Position numbers and translations under genes: made by a program
Notes under the pieces: model-generated
Told to the model about the DNA's origin: nothing
Databases searched by the model: none
Seen by the model: only the letters and a program-made list of their open reading frames with translations
Assembly: GCA_028673005.1 (NCBI GenBank)
Contig: CM054116.1
Coordinates: 35,436,854-35,500,853 of the forward strand
Reading direction: 5' to 3'
Source: Tanypteryx hageni
Taxonomy: Eukaryota; Arthropoda; Insecta; Odonata; Petaluridae
DNA length: 64,000 bases
Shown: positions 12,888-23,245 of the stretch, one piece after another
How the letters are laid out: every line of letters begins with the position of its first letter
How positions within the stretch are numbered: position 1 is the first letter of the stretch

Positions 12888-13735
12888 CTTCTCTCTTTAT
12901 CTCTCTCTCTCTCTCCTCATCCCTGTGTTTTCTTTCTCTTAGTATTTTTTTATTCTGTGACGTGACGAACTCCCAGCATTTCCCCTCAAAGGGTTTACCC
13001 TTCTCGTCCGTCAACGTCATCCTCTCCCATTTCACTCTTCGCCTCTCCCAACACCCTCGCTCACTCTTCTTTTCTCTCCCTTTCTCCTTCTCTCGATTAC
13101 CTTTTCCTCCCTTTCTCTCCTTTCCTCTCTCCCTTCGTCTCTCTATCTGCACTCTTCTAGTGCCTTTCAGTCTTCAACATCCAACCTCTGGCCTCCCCCT
13201 AACTCGTCCACTTTCTTCCCTCCTCTTTCCATCATTCCCTACTTTTCATCTCTCTTTGTCTCTTCTTTTGTCTTATTTATCGCCTGTCTTTCACTCTCCA
13301 CCCATTTTTCCCCACTCCGATATTATTCTCTTTTCTCTGTCTTTTCTCTTTCTACCTTCTTCTCTCCTTAGCCACTCCCATTCCCGTTCCCTTATCCACC
13401 AACTCCCCCAATCTCCTCCTTCCTACTCCGCTCCCTCCTCGCTGTCTCCACCACCCAGTTTCCGATTCCCTCCACCTATCTATCCTACACTAACTCCTCC
13501 ACCCACTCTCTCACCTGCCCCTTCTCACTCGTTCACTCCGCTTCCTCTCACTCTTCCACTCCCTCCTCCACTCCCTCCTCCACTCCCTCCTCCACCCCCT
13601 CCTCCACTCCCTCCTCCACTCCCTCCTCCACTCCCTCCTCCATTCCCTCCTCCACTCCCTCCTCCACTCCCTCCTCCACCCTCTCCTCTTCTCACTCTCC
13701 CACTCCCACAACTTCTCGCGTTCCTCTTTCACTGT
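12888..13735. repeat. long pyrimidine-rich tract with embedded minisatellite
   Basis: About 850 bp that is overwhelmingly C and T on the + strand. It creates spurious Ser/Leu/Pro open frames on + (12962-13813) and Arg/Glu-rich frames on -. Confidence 0.85.
13551..13682. repeat. 12-bp minisatellite, unit CACTCCCTCCTC
   Basis: Roughly eleven tandem copies of a 12-mer with occasional substitutions (CACC, CATT variants). In one frame it reads as a Pro-Pro-Leu-Pro repeat, but nothing indicates translation. Confidence 0.88.
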
Positions 13736-14629
13736 CTTCTCTCAACTAAGCGATATGTCGCAGGCTGGGAAACCCTAGAGATGCCTTCGAGAGATGAGTT
13801 CCAATTATCCTAACGTTCGGCTCGGAGGTGTTTACGCGTTTGTTGTAGCTATATCACGGTTCTCCAAGCCATGAGAGGGATAAAAGAAAAAAGGGCGGAG
13901 GGGCGAAGTGCGTCGCCGATGTGACAACGCACGTCTGCATTTTCCCATGCCTCGCAGCTTCGGCGGATGTGACGCGGGATGTGGCATCGAAGATGCGTTG
14001 ACGATTCCAACCCGCAGGGTTGATGGGAGGATTTTTGATGAAAATGTGAGGCATTGTCTCGAGAATTCTCTCTTATTTTGCAGCAACCGTATTTTATTTT
14101 CCTCAGTTTATTGGAAAGCTATGTTTTTAAGCCCAAAGGCTACAAAATATCAATGTTTTTTGTGTTCATGAAAGCGTCAACATCCTCTCTATTTCTTTTA
14201 CTACTCGCCGCTTAAAAAACATCTAGGCAGCTATTTTACGTAGCTATGCCTTTGTTGGCATTTATTTGATGTACGGCATTTTTTTAAGTTAGTGTGGGAG
14301 TACCATATAACATGGCGTTTTAAAGCATCTGCTTTTAAAAGATAAAGAGTTATATCAGTAAATAAAATTAAAATAATACAAAGTATTACCTTCATTTATA
14401 TACGCGAGTAACTGGATGCGTATTATTTTGTGCAATTCCGAAATTAAATGTGACGTCACCACTAATATTTCCAGTAATTTTTTCCACCCGAGTTCTTTCT
14501 CCACATCAATTTTTTAAATATATATTTATTGTTCCAACGGAAGCACATGTCAGTTTCTCATGAATTTGCATATTATACAATTTATTCTCAATTCGATAAA
14601 AAAAAGAATTCCGTACGCAAATATATTTG
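13736..14629. other. non-coding interval
   Basis: Moderately CpG-rich to about 14050 and AT-rich afterwards. No supported gene. Confidence 0.45.
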
Positions 14630-14794
14630 TAACTTGCTGGAGTACCCGGCGTTGCCCGGGACCTTTTTAAGCCACCGCCAAGTGTATAAAATACTGGGAA
14701 TATACTTCAATCATCGCGTAAGTTTTATCTATCAGCGTTGCTTCAGAAGAATAAATGAGAGGAACTCCTTAAGCCAAAACAAGGGTATGGATAA

Positions 14795-14835
14795 GCCCAA
14801 TGCATTTCGCCCACGATGTGGGCATCCTCAGGGGC
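14795..14835 (-). ncRNA. hammerhead ribozyme-like motif, left arm
   Basis: Mirror copy of the right-arm motif. On the minus strand: stem I GCCC/GGGC, core CTGAGGA, stem II GCCCAC/GTGGGC, GAAA, palindromic stem III ATGCAT. The core and stems are complete. Confidence 0.7.
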
Positions 14836-14871
14836 GATCTGACAGCGACTTTTTACTGTCGCTATCAGATC

Positions 14872-14912
14872 GCCCCTGAGGATGCCCACATCGTGGGCGA
14901 AATGCATTGGGC
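14872..14912 (+). ncRNA. hammerhead ribozyme-like motif, right arm
   Basis: Stem I GCCC (14872-14875) pairs with GGGC (14909-14912). The core CTGAGGA is at 14876-14882, followed by one bulged T. Stem II is GCCCAC (14884-14889), loop ATC, GTGGGC (14893-14898), with six Watson-Crick pairs. GAAA is at 14899-14902. Stem III is the palindrome ATGCAT, and H17 would be T14908. This is the best-paired copy in the window. The self-complementary stem III implies dimerisation. Confidence 0.75.
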
Positions 14913-15369
14913 TTATCCATACCCTTGTTTTGACTTAAGAAGTTCCTCTCACTTATTCATCACCAGCCAAAAGTGTTTGAGCTATCTCTGTTTGTTGCTT
15001 CAGAAGCTTAATGTCTTGCAATTGAAGGTGTTGCGCTCGGACCTCTTCCCCAGCAGAATTTTTTATTTTTTTTTTCTAAAATGAAATTTATTGAATGCAC
15101 TTTAAAAAAACATATTCTAATACATTTTATTATGAATTTTATAAACATATGAGATTATTCTGGCATAAATAACAATTTTCTCAACGATAGATGGATAACA
15201 GCACTTAATGAATTTAGCACCCCAATCCCAATTTTTTTATTACCATATAGCCTATGTTACTCACAGGGTAAAATTATATAACTACGCGAAGTTTCGTGAC
15301 GATGTCTTTAAAGGTGTAGATTTGTATAGCGGACAAACAAACGAACAAACTATTTCAGATTTATAGATA

Positions 15370-15974
15370 CAGGTTTCCCTCTCTTTACGCGGGGGTTGCG
15401 TTCCAGGAAAGTGGCGTATAAAGTTAATTCGCATAAACAGAACCCATATTTACATGTACAAGCAATCTTAACTCTCATCCAAGACGCTCTTCTTTCGCTC
15501 CATAACGACTTCTTATGCATTAAATACAAACTTAAAACAATTAACAATGTAAATTATACTAGCCAAGCAGACGAGCACAAGTGGTAGCTGTAGTGGGTGA
15601 CATAATAGTGGAAGATTATACTGCTGGAGGGTTGTTTTGGCCCAACACGAGTTCCGCGGTTAAGGAGACAAAATTTCTCAAGTGTGCTCGGACAGTATTA
15701 AAAGAAATCTCCTTCTCATCTCCACTCTACAATATCCTCTCCACTCTCATCTCTTTTACTGTAGTAATAATACACAAAGGAGACTTTTGACAATTAGAGA
15801 CTGAATGGTCACCTTGGGGTGTAGTGGAGAACTTTCTTGCATTTGTATTGCTCTGGCCGCATAACCGAATAAGAGCGAATCAAAGACGCATAAAAAGAAG
15901 TTCCGGTAGCAATAAGTTTGTCGCATAATAGCGAATTCGTGTAAAGCGAACCCGCATAAAGAGAGGGAAACCTG
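15370..15974. mobile_element. pogo/Tigger-like MITE (605 bp), TA duplication
   Basis: Starts CAGGTTTCCCTCTCTTTACG and ends with its inverted form (CATAAAGAGAGGGAAACCTG). It is flanked by TA on both sides (15368-15369 and 15975-15976). CAGG...CCTG ends with a 'CCCTC..TTTACGCGGGGGTT' terminus and TA duplication fit pogo/Tigger-group Tc1-mariner elements. No transposase frame survives. Confidence 0.8.
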
Positions 15975-15976
15975 TA

Positions 15977-17336
15977 TAAATAAATGGACTATCTTGGTAT
16001 TTCATAATTTTTTATGAATCGTTTTATGTAAACGTCGTGAGGAGATACTGAATAAGCAATCTTCAGTCGAACAACGATTTGTTTGAAACATCTACATTGT
16101 GTAAGAAAATAAAGTGATTAACACTTCATTCCTCAATTTATATTCTTGAAAATATAAGGTCAAATGCTCAACATATATGTTTCTTCATGATTTCTAGTTT
16201 ATTTTTATCGCAATTGAATTTTTATTTTTCTAGTATATTTAAGCTTAACTCCTTAATGAAATTTCACTAAATTATTCGGCAAATAAATGTAACTATACTT
16301 CCAAAGTGTCTCAATGACATTTGAAGTTTTTTTCGATATGATATGAATTCTGCTTCTCCTATCTCGATGTCTCTCAAAGTAGTCACTGCTACTGCTATTC
16401 GCTTTTTAATTTCTTCGTATTCTAACATTCAAGTAAAACTCTCTATTTCACGTTACCGCAAAGATGTTCGTAAACACAAAGCGGAATTATCTTAAAAGGA
16501 GCCCTTTGATTTAACCTTGATCGTAGGACTTCTCTCAGATTGACCTGCGAATGACTGACCTCCAAAACTCACTCAAACACGTTTGTTTCTATCGATTTAC
16601 ATTGAACTTGATACTTTTCCTTTATCTTAAGGCTCTTTCAGTTTTATCGCTGTTCGAATCGGTTAAAAAAAGAAACGCTAAGAACCGGTCTGCTTAGCAA
16701 CCGCCGACGCTACATCATTTTCCTAATCCTTCCTTCACTTAACATCAAATAAAAGCCAGACGCCTTACTATAATTGCTTGCGTTTAACACTTACATATGT
16801 GCCGCACTTTCTTTAAAAAATAAAACTCCTTCCTACTCTATTAAATAACTACGGGCGTAATGAAGAACTGAGGAAAAAAATAATTCTCTTCCGAAGTTAT
16901 CACGGCCCAAGTTGGAAACTTGACAATAGAAAGGCAAAAAGGAAAAAAACGATCGATCGCGAAGAGGTCGAAACTTTTACGAATCGAGTACTATTTTTAT
17001 TTATATGTCATTTCCCGGAAACAAAAACGGGTCGAAAAGCGCGTACCCCAGGCACTACCCCAAAGATCATGCACTGTCCTGTATCACCACCGTAGAGGCA
17101 CATTCGTGGCATTGAAGCGAAGGACAAGGTCGAGATGGCTTCACCCCCTTCCCCTACGCACTCGGCCCCACTCCTCACCCTCCAGACACTCCTACCCTTC
17201 AATCCCTTGTGTTGTGGCACGCCCATCACCCATAACAAAAAGGGGAGTGGGTGGGGCGGAGGGGGGGATAGAATCCTACCGTGGCCTACCACGCCTCCTC
17301 GCCACCCCCTCGGCTTCGCCCTCCCAAATACGTTGG
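15977..17336. other. intergenic upstream region
   Basis: AT-rich to about 16900, then GC- and CpG-richer approaching the promoter of the small secreted-protein gene. No gene seen. Confidence 0.5.
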
Positions 17337-17344
17337 TATATAAA
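17337..17344 (+). promoter_or_regulatory. TATA box of the small secreted-protein gene
   Basis: TATATAAA lies 82 bases upstream of the start codon. A plausible initiator (CATTCAAAA, about 17358-17366) sits at the expected ~25-30 base spacing, giving a short leader. Confidence 0.7.
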
Positions 17345-17393
17345 CCCCGTCTCTGCACCATTCAAAACACTGACTGCCTGCAGAGTATCCAGT

Positions 17394-17425
17394 AAACAAC
17401 CAACCAACCAACCAACCAACCAACC
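17394..17425 (+). repeat. (AACC)n repeat in the 5' leader
   Basis: About seven copies of AACC directly abut the ATG at 17426, within the predicted 5'UTR. The run is G- and T-free and should be unstructured in the mRNA. Confidence 0.8.
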
Positions 17426-18989
17426 ATGTACAAGATCGTGAGTATCTGGTTCCATTTTCTATCCTCGACCGCTGGTCTCTCTCTCTCTCGCGCCGCTTTT
17501 CTTCTTCCGGCACTCCCAAAATTCCGTCCACTTCGGAACGCTCTGGCCCTCTCTCCTTTAATCTTTAAGAGGTGCGCTCGTATAGCGATGGATCTTCCAG
17601 AAGTCATGGATTCTGGAACGTTCTTCATATTCTTAAATTCGATCGAAGGAAGAAAAACAGCAAAAATATATTCATCCGTCTCTTAACAAGTTCTGCTTCT
17701 TTATGATATCCGTTAACATGAATTTGTTTTCGTTGGCTAGAAAGGATGTTTCTTTAACTCCTACGGCGGGTTCGATCCCGCGTAGAAATGTGTGTTTCTA
17801 GGTTCGCTTGAGAACGCGCTCTCTGAAAATCTCCCAATTTCTTCTTCCCGAGCATATTAGGTTGCGAAGTTTAAAATTATCTAATTTGTCTTCTAGGAAT
17901 TCAAGTGTCTCCTTCCTATATTTTTCACGTTACTTGCTGGCTCCTTAAGAATAATAGCAGTATTTCACTGCTAGAGATGCGTTTTCTGTCCCTTAAATCC
18001 CAGTTTTTCTATTTTTTCAGTTGCAATGCGCATAAAAATGCCTCTTTTTATCTTCCCAATTTGTACAACCTTCCTTCGGTTTTTATTCGAGATCTTTTGA
18101 GTAAGATTTTTTTCGATAGAAACTCGGGTCAAAAAAGGAAAATAGGAGTTTAACTTGTTATACACATATTATTATATATTGTCTAGTTTATGGATTCTCT
18201 TCCACAATTCCGTTTCAACAATGGATACAACTTTAAATTGCTCTTAAATCAATATTACCCTTTCTTTAACTACACAACTAGTCATCCGATGGCATTTAAA
18301 GATTTTTATGTGGCTGTTCTACGCATACCTAACCCGTTTCTTCCGTTTTACTTCCTCAAAAAAAGTTTTTTTCTTCTCCTTTCCTCATCTCCTCCGAAGT
18401 TTTCTCTGCGGCATTTAAAGCTTGCTATTGTTAGCGGCCACATTTGCCAGCGAACTAAGAATAAGCCGCTCAAACAACTCCAGAACGAATTATTGACCCA
18501 TAAAACCGTTGGGTATCCGAGTCCGTTTCGTGCCAATCCTTCGTTTTAAGAATTTCCCGAACAAATAATTAAAATGAATTGCCTCTCTCCCTCTCTCTCT
18601 CTCTCTCGTCGGAGCCTCTCAAACCATTTCCTCGGTAGAGATAAAGCTAAAAGATAAGAACTTTAGATTTTTTTATCGATTCCACCGCAAAAATACCAAA
18701 CATCTAAATATTTCCTTCGTCCGATGCTTTTAACCGCCATCGAAAGCGCTTTGCTCTGCATTTGTTTCAACTTCTTCCCTCTCTCTCTCTCTTTTTCTCT
18801 CAGGCTCTTCTCCTCCTCGTCGCCGTTTTGGCTGTGGCTACCGCCCAGTACATTGGCACACCTTACTACGGCAGCACCGTTGTGCATCCCGGAGGCTACA
18901 CCGGAGGACTCGGCCTCTACCGCTCCGGCTACTATGGTACCTATGGCGGTCTTGGCTACCGCAGTCTTCCCTACAGCTACTACGGTTAA
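17426..18989 (+). CDS. Small secreted Gly/Tyr-rich protein, cuticle-type (65 aa)
   Basis: Coding exons 17426-17437 and 18804-18989 join in phase 0. The first exon encodes only MYKI and ends at a GTGAGT donor. The second begins after a strong CT-rich acceptor (TTTTTCTCTCAG). Joining them completes a signal peptide (MYKI followed by ALLLLVAVLAVATA), with likely cleavage before QYIG. The mature ~47 residues are rich in Gly and Tyr (YYG, GGYTGG, SGYYGTYGG, YSYYG) and have no Cys. A tiny first coding exon splitting the signal peptide is a recurrent layout of insect cuticular-protein genes. The composition also recalls neuropeptide-like/Gly-Tyr-rich secreted peptides; no RR chitin-binding consensus or dibasic cleavage site is seen. 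TATA box, leader repeat, 3'UTR intron and poly(A) signal are all in place. The role as a structural extracellular or cuticular protein is inference. Confidence 0.85.
17438..18803 (+). other. Intron 1 of the small secreted-protein gene
   Basis: GT-AG intron of 1,366 bases, donor GTGAGT and polypyrimidine acceptor. It contains a CT run (about 18582-18606) and a T-arm-like hairpin GCGGGTTCGATCCCGC near 17765. The latter is a B-box look-alike without a tRNA body. Confidence 0.75.
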
Positions 18990-19006
18990 ATCGCTAAGAT
19001 GACAGA

Positions 19007-19440
19007 GTGAGTAAAAGTCTTCCGTAATAGTAAGATTGGAAATAGGAATAATCACGATTATTTTTATTTCTTTCTGTGTGCTCCTTAGAACGTAATTTGG
19101 GGTTTATAATTTTATCTTTTAATATTAAAATGTTATTTAATTAAAAAGTCGAATATATATTTATACTCTGTGAAAGTATTTGTTATGGCGATATGATGCC
19201 GCTGAATATAATATAGTTTTCGTACAATCTTCAAAATTTTACTTGAAACATTTTGAGATGATTTTATGATTGTTATTTTATTTGCAACCGTTTGTTTATT
19301 TTTTATTCCAAGAGATATTCAAACGTAAAAACTCACCAATGACGGTGATTTCCTTGAAAATTAATATATTTTGTAGTTTTAAGATGAAAAAACAATGATG
19401 ATCAAAAAATACTCATAAAAACATTTCTTTTCCATTACAG
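19007..19440 (+). other. 3'UTR intron of the small secreted-protein gene
   Basis: Donor GTGAGT at 19007 and acceptor TTTTCCATTACAG ending at 19440. The junction falls only 17 bases after the stop codon, so it should not trigger nonsense-mediated decay. Confidence 0.65.
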
Positions 19441-19530
19441 GATAGCTGTGGCCGTGTTTGACCGACGCCTTGTGTCCAATTTTTACATTTTGTTCGACAT
19501 GCAATAAACTAAATTACCGCACTCTACCAA
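19441..19530 (+). other. 3'UTR terminal exon with poly(A) signal
   Basis: Short final exon carrying AATAAA at 19503-19508. The exact cleavage site cannot be seen; it is expected 10-30 bases downstream. Confidence 0.65.
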
Positions 19531-19860
19531 AACTTTTTCATTTTTTCCTTTACCTATATTCATAAAAATATACCTCTGAGGAGATATCGTATCTAATCAA
19601 CGCTGCATAAGTTTCAAATTACTAGTTCTAATTTCTAATTTCCATTTCCCTCGTCCTTTTTATCTCAACTCAATATGAAGCAATAGTTTTAATTGCCGCC
19701 AAGCAGAGCTCCTTAAGTTTACAGAAACGTTACATTTTGGCAAAAAAACTCATTTTAGCCCAAATTTTATCTACTATGAGAGACGGAAATAAGTAGTTCA
19801 AATTGGCTCAATTAAAATTTAAAATGAAAAGTATTCAATCCTTATCTACAAACTCCTATT
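19531..19860. other. intergenic, AT-rich
   Basis: Nothing recognisable. Confidence 0.5.
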
Positions 19861-20166
19861 GGTGCGGTGGCGGAGTGGTCAGAGCGTTGGCCTTCCACGC
19901 AGCGGTCTCAGGTTCAAATCCGGTGGAGTTCGGATTTTTCAACCTGGGATCGTCCCGTCCTCTACTTGTGTGATTTGAGGAGACCGCGCAAGTCTCTGTC
20001 CTTCAGAAGGACGTTAAGGAGTTGGTCCCTTTGGTGCTCTTCGCAAAGAGAAGGCTAATGCCGGCATCTGGTTTCCCTCCTCCCTTGTGTATGTGTTCGG
20101 TGTGGAAAGATTAATGGCTATAATAATCCAAGATGTTGATTAGCCAGAAATTCCAAACAAACAAAC
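19861..20166 (+). mobile_element. tRNA-derived SINE, ~306 bp
   Basis: The head carries a pol III A box TGGCGGAGTGG (19868-19878) and B box GGTTCAAATCC (19911-19921) at tRNA-like spacing. An anticodon-loop-like CTTCCAC lies between them, reminiscent of tRNA-Gly. A ~200 bp body follows, including CCTTCAGAAGGACGTTAAGG and AATGCCGGCATCTGGTTTCC, and the element ends in an AAAC repeat. The body is shared with the minus-strand copy at 35.76-36.08 kb, which establishes it as a repeat family rather than a functional tRNA. No clear target-site duplication was found. Confidence 0.85.
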
Positions 20167-21522
20167 GATTAAGTGTTCGCTGTCCAGAGTAATAATTAAT
20201 TTAAAAATCATCTATTGCGCTATATACTTAGCGATGCTATGAGCTATGAAAGAAAACATTACATTTTTCAAGATTTATAGAAAAAGTACGGATTAAAATC
20301 AATAATAGGCCGTAGAACTCGCATTCGAATAGGTGAGAAAAGGCTATTTTGGTTAACAATCTAATGCCATCGAGCTTTAGATTTATTTCCGTGTAATTTA
20401 GAAAATTTTGCTCAAACGAAATAATATAAATTTACCGCTAAAAATATAAAATTTGTATCAACTCTTAATTCCCATAACATTTTATAAATTACTTTAAATC
20501 ATACTATCTTTTGACGATGCCTAGTTGCAGAACATTTTCACTGATATTTAAGGTTTTCGCCCAACATAAACTTCGTGCAGGATTTTCTGTGACGATATTG
20601 TTCGATTTATTACACGCCAGTAGGATAGGTTACCTTTAATAAAGTTCAACAATACAAATACTGAATCGTAGCTTTCAAAATCATGCCGCAATAAACATTG
20701 TTTGGCAATGAACGAAGAGTTTCTAGTCAAACCAACCAAATAGCAGTGAGATTGTAACAGTTCCCCAGTTATACTCTCCACCTGCAGAATATATGCATTC
20801 CGATTTTAGACCGCTGATTATTTATGGCCGTTCCCTATATATCCCACCACGATTTTTATCCGGCTCGAAACACGAAAACCCGGTCTTTGGTGTTAAGGAT
20901 TTCTCTCTCTCACACTCTTTCGCTCTCAACCCAGTCTATTGCCTAGGCAAAACCAACACCTATCCATCCTTTCCTAACAATCGAGAGATGTAAAGGGAAG
21001 TTTATGCGAAGTGATTTTTTTGTGCTTTACGAAGCTTGGATTGGCCGTGGGGTGCATGCGTTTGAGCGGGATAGGGTGCCATGCGCGTTTACGCCCGTTA
21101 AGCTTACTCTTGCTCTACCTTCCGAGTATACATCCTTAAATAGCATGGAAGTGTGAATTCCTCTTTCGCCATCAATGCCTCTTAAAATGTGTCGTTTATT
21201 AATATAGACTTCCCAACCAACAAATTATGCCAGTGTGTCACCATACGATGATACGTTTTGTCTCTTACCTAAATCGAAACAGTTACGCGAAAATTTAATT
21301 GGATGGCTGTAAACGAGTACTTTTAGCTATCAGAATAACCCCCAAGAAATTAAAGGACTTTCTCGGTTGCCTGGTTGGTTCGTAACGCCTGGGACAGCAG
21401 TATTTAATGAAAATGGTGTAAATACGAGCGCGAATTAGTCTTTGACGGGCTGTTTGATCTCAGCCAATATTTCATCATTTGCTTAGAATGTGTTTATAGA
21501 TATCAGATGGGTCAATTTAAAA
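20167..21522. other. intergenic, no gene seen
   Basis: Mostly AT-rich, with a somewhat CpG-richer patch at 20800-21120. Nothing coding is supported. Confidence 0.5.
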
Positions 21523-21655
21523 ACTATTTTAGGTGAATTTCCACTAAAGGCGGCTGCTTTGTAGCCTAAATGCGCATATGATTTTTTTAACCTTGTTGTG
21601 GCTATTGGAAATAACCGAGGCAAGTATTTGTTTTAAATTGCTTGTTCTTGAATAA
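21523..21655 (+). mobile_element. Penelope-like relic, same subfamily as the 30.1 kb foldback
   Basis: Aligns by eye with 30133-30262. Shared stretches are CGGCTGCTTYGTAGCC, TAACCTTGTT.TGGCTATTGG and GCTTGTTCTTGAAT. Only one arm is present here. It contains a degenerate hammerhead-like core. Confidence 0.55.
21540..21582 (+). ncRNA. Decayed hammerhead-like motif
   Basis: Stem II GGCTGC/GTAGCC with loop TTT and palindromic stem III ATGCGCAT are intact. The core reads CTAAAGG instead of CTGANGA, and GAAA has become TAAA. It is recognisable only by comparison with the 30.15 kb copy and is expected to be inactive. Confidence 0.45.
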
Positions 21656-21822
21656 TTTCTCTCGATAATTTTGTTTTTGTTCTGTTTAAATTAAAAAAAT
21701 ATATTTTATTTTTATTTTTAAGAATCGAGAGCAATATTGATTTTGTAACAATATTTTCGTTTTGACAATTCATCAAAATCAGTGCGCTTGAAAAAATTGT
21801 AATTTTAACTAATTGCGTCTGA

Positions 21823-21937
<115 letters not shown>

Positions 21938-22577
21938 TATCTTTGTCATTTTGGAGGCCAATTGCGCTAGTTAATTAATTATAACATCAGAGATTAGTCC
22001 CAACGTTAAAAATACGGCTTAATTTTCAGTAAATTTAAAAAAAATTCTGTATAATATTTCAATAAAATAAAAAAATTATTTTATTTTACAAAATTTCTTA
22101 ATTTCTTTGAAAATAGAAAATAGCCGAAGAAATTTTCTCTGATTTATGCATTTTTATAACATTCGGGGACTAGAATCCACAAACCGACATGCTTTAAGCA
22201 TTAGTTTATGATTGTGTCACCATTCTACATTCGATGGCAGTGGTAATGAAATTTTATTTATCAATTTTCTGCATTTACTTTAGATTGTTTTGTTCATAAA
22301 TAGCAAAATCTATGGCTTTTAACAATGACCACTTTAAACATGCGACCAAAAGCGCACCTGGATACAAACCCGAGATCGTATCGGAAGGCAAAAAGACTAT
22401 CCACTTCTCTACCGACTTTTTACAACTTCCTTTAAAATTCCAAAAGCGAGAAAATGTTTAACTCACCGATCGATATGCCTGAAGACGAAAATTTCCGAAT
22501 TTATCGATCTCGTTCTGATTAATACCATGAACTTAAGTACTTTTAGGTGCCGGCAAAAAAAATTGATTGGACCACAT
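21938..22577. other. AT-rich intergenic
   Basis: No gene. A short GATCGATA...TATCGATC inverted repeat at about 22468-22506 encloses CTGAAGACGAAAA; see rejected items. Confidence 0.45.
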
Positions 22578-22713
22578 ACTTTCTCTCTCTCCCTCTCTCT
22601 CTCTCTCCCTCGCTCTCTCCCTCTTTCTCTCACTTTCTCTATCCCTCTCTCTCTCCCTCTCTCTCTCCCCCTCGCTCTCTCCCTCTTTCTCTCACTTTCT
22701 CTCTCTCTCTCTC
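22578..22713. repeat. (CT)n-rich pyrimidine tract
   Basis: About 135 bases of CTCTCTC with CCCTCTTTCTCTCACTTTCTC variants, including an internal duplication of that segment. Confidence 0.9.
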
Positions 22714-23245
22714 GAACTGCGCACGTGCAACCGGTTTTAGGTTCAGATCCAGCAGGACATTAATTTAGTGGGTGTGAAATGGATCCTTAAATAGTTAAGG
22801 ACTCTTAATTCCTAAAAATAAGTCTCCGAGTGAGGGGTCCGTCCACTCGCGCGCATTAAAGCAGCTCTCCCTTAATTTTGGTCGATTTTTCAATGCGATT
22901 TCAAACGCTGCTCATTTCGATAGAGTTAGTTAAGACCTTGGAATAAATAGCTCCGCAAAATTAACTTTGGGCCGATATGAATCGAGGAAGCATCTGGCGC
23001 TCTTTTAAACCCTTTGCGACTGAGGGCGATAAAATGCCCCGATCGCCATAATCCTATTGCAGTCCGCCGTCCGGATAAAAATACTTTCGTTTCGACTACA
23101 CGCGCGAATAGCTACGCCAGGTTATTTAAAATGTTTTTTAGACATTCTGCCAAGAAATATTTCGGATTCTATGCTCCAATAGCACATAAAATCTTTTATT
23201 TGTGAGCGATTCTTTTCAGTTCAACACCTTTGAAATCGGATCCAG

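Larger units (their letters stand above)
14750..14993. mobile_element. Foldback Penelope-like insertion with 13-bp target-site duplication
   Basis: Two ~101-base arms (14749-14849 and 14858-14958) are inverted repeats with only a few mismatches, separated by an 8-base loop. A further 35 bases of element follow the right arm. The insertion is flanked by the 13-mer GTTGCTTCAGAAG at 14737-14749 and 14994-15006, which marks a clean integration into the RTE-like sequence. Each arm carries a hammerhead-like motif in its own orientation. Inverted partial copies with hammerheads are typical of Penelope-like elements. Confidence 0.7.
14630..15369 (+). mobile_element. RTE-like non-LTR retrotransposon 3' end, interrupted
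   Basis: Contains signatures common in RTE-clade 3' regions of insects: ACCCGGCGTTGCCCGGG near 14645, TATAGCCTATGTTACTCACAG near 15247, and a final GGACAAACAAACGAACAAAC run near 15332-15351. No reverse transcriptase frame remains. It is split by the hammerhead foldback (14750-14993) and abutted at its 3' end by the pogo-like MITE. The clade call comes from remembered motifs only. Confidence 0.55.

Noticed and set aside
12962..13813. 283-codon open frame with Pro-Leu repeats
   Set aside because: Produced by the pyrimidine tract and 12-bp minisatellite; opposite-strand frames are equally open.
17426..17686. Unspliced 86-codon reading of the small-gene ATG
   Set aside because: The frame runs straight through a GTGAGT donor; splicing gives a proper signal peptide, the read-through does not.
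17760..17790. tRNA T-arm-like hairpin GCGGGTTCGATCCCGC
   Set aside because: No A box, anticodon arm or acceptor stem; isolated in an intron.
19861..19945. Functional tRNA gene
   Set aside because: A and B boxes are present, but the cloverleaf is poor and the sequence continues into a SINE body repeated at 35.8 kb.
22468..22506. Hammerhead-like string CTGAAGACGAAAA inside GATCGATA/TATCGATC arms
   Set aside because: No stem II between CTGAAGA and CGAAAA, so it cannot fold as a hammerhead.
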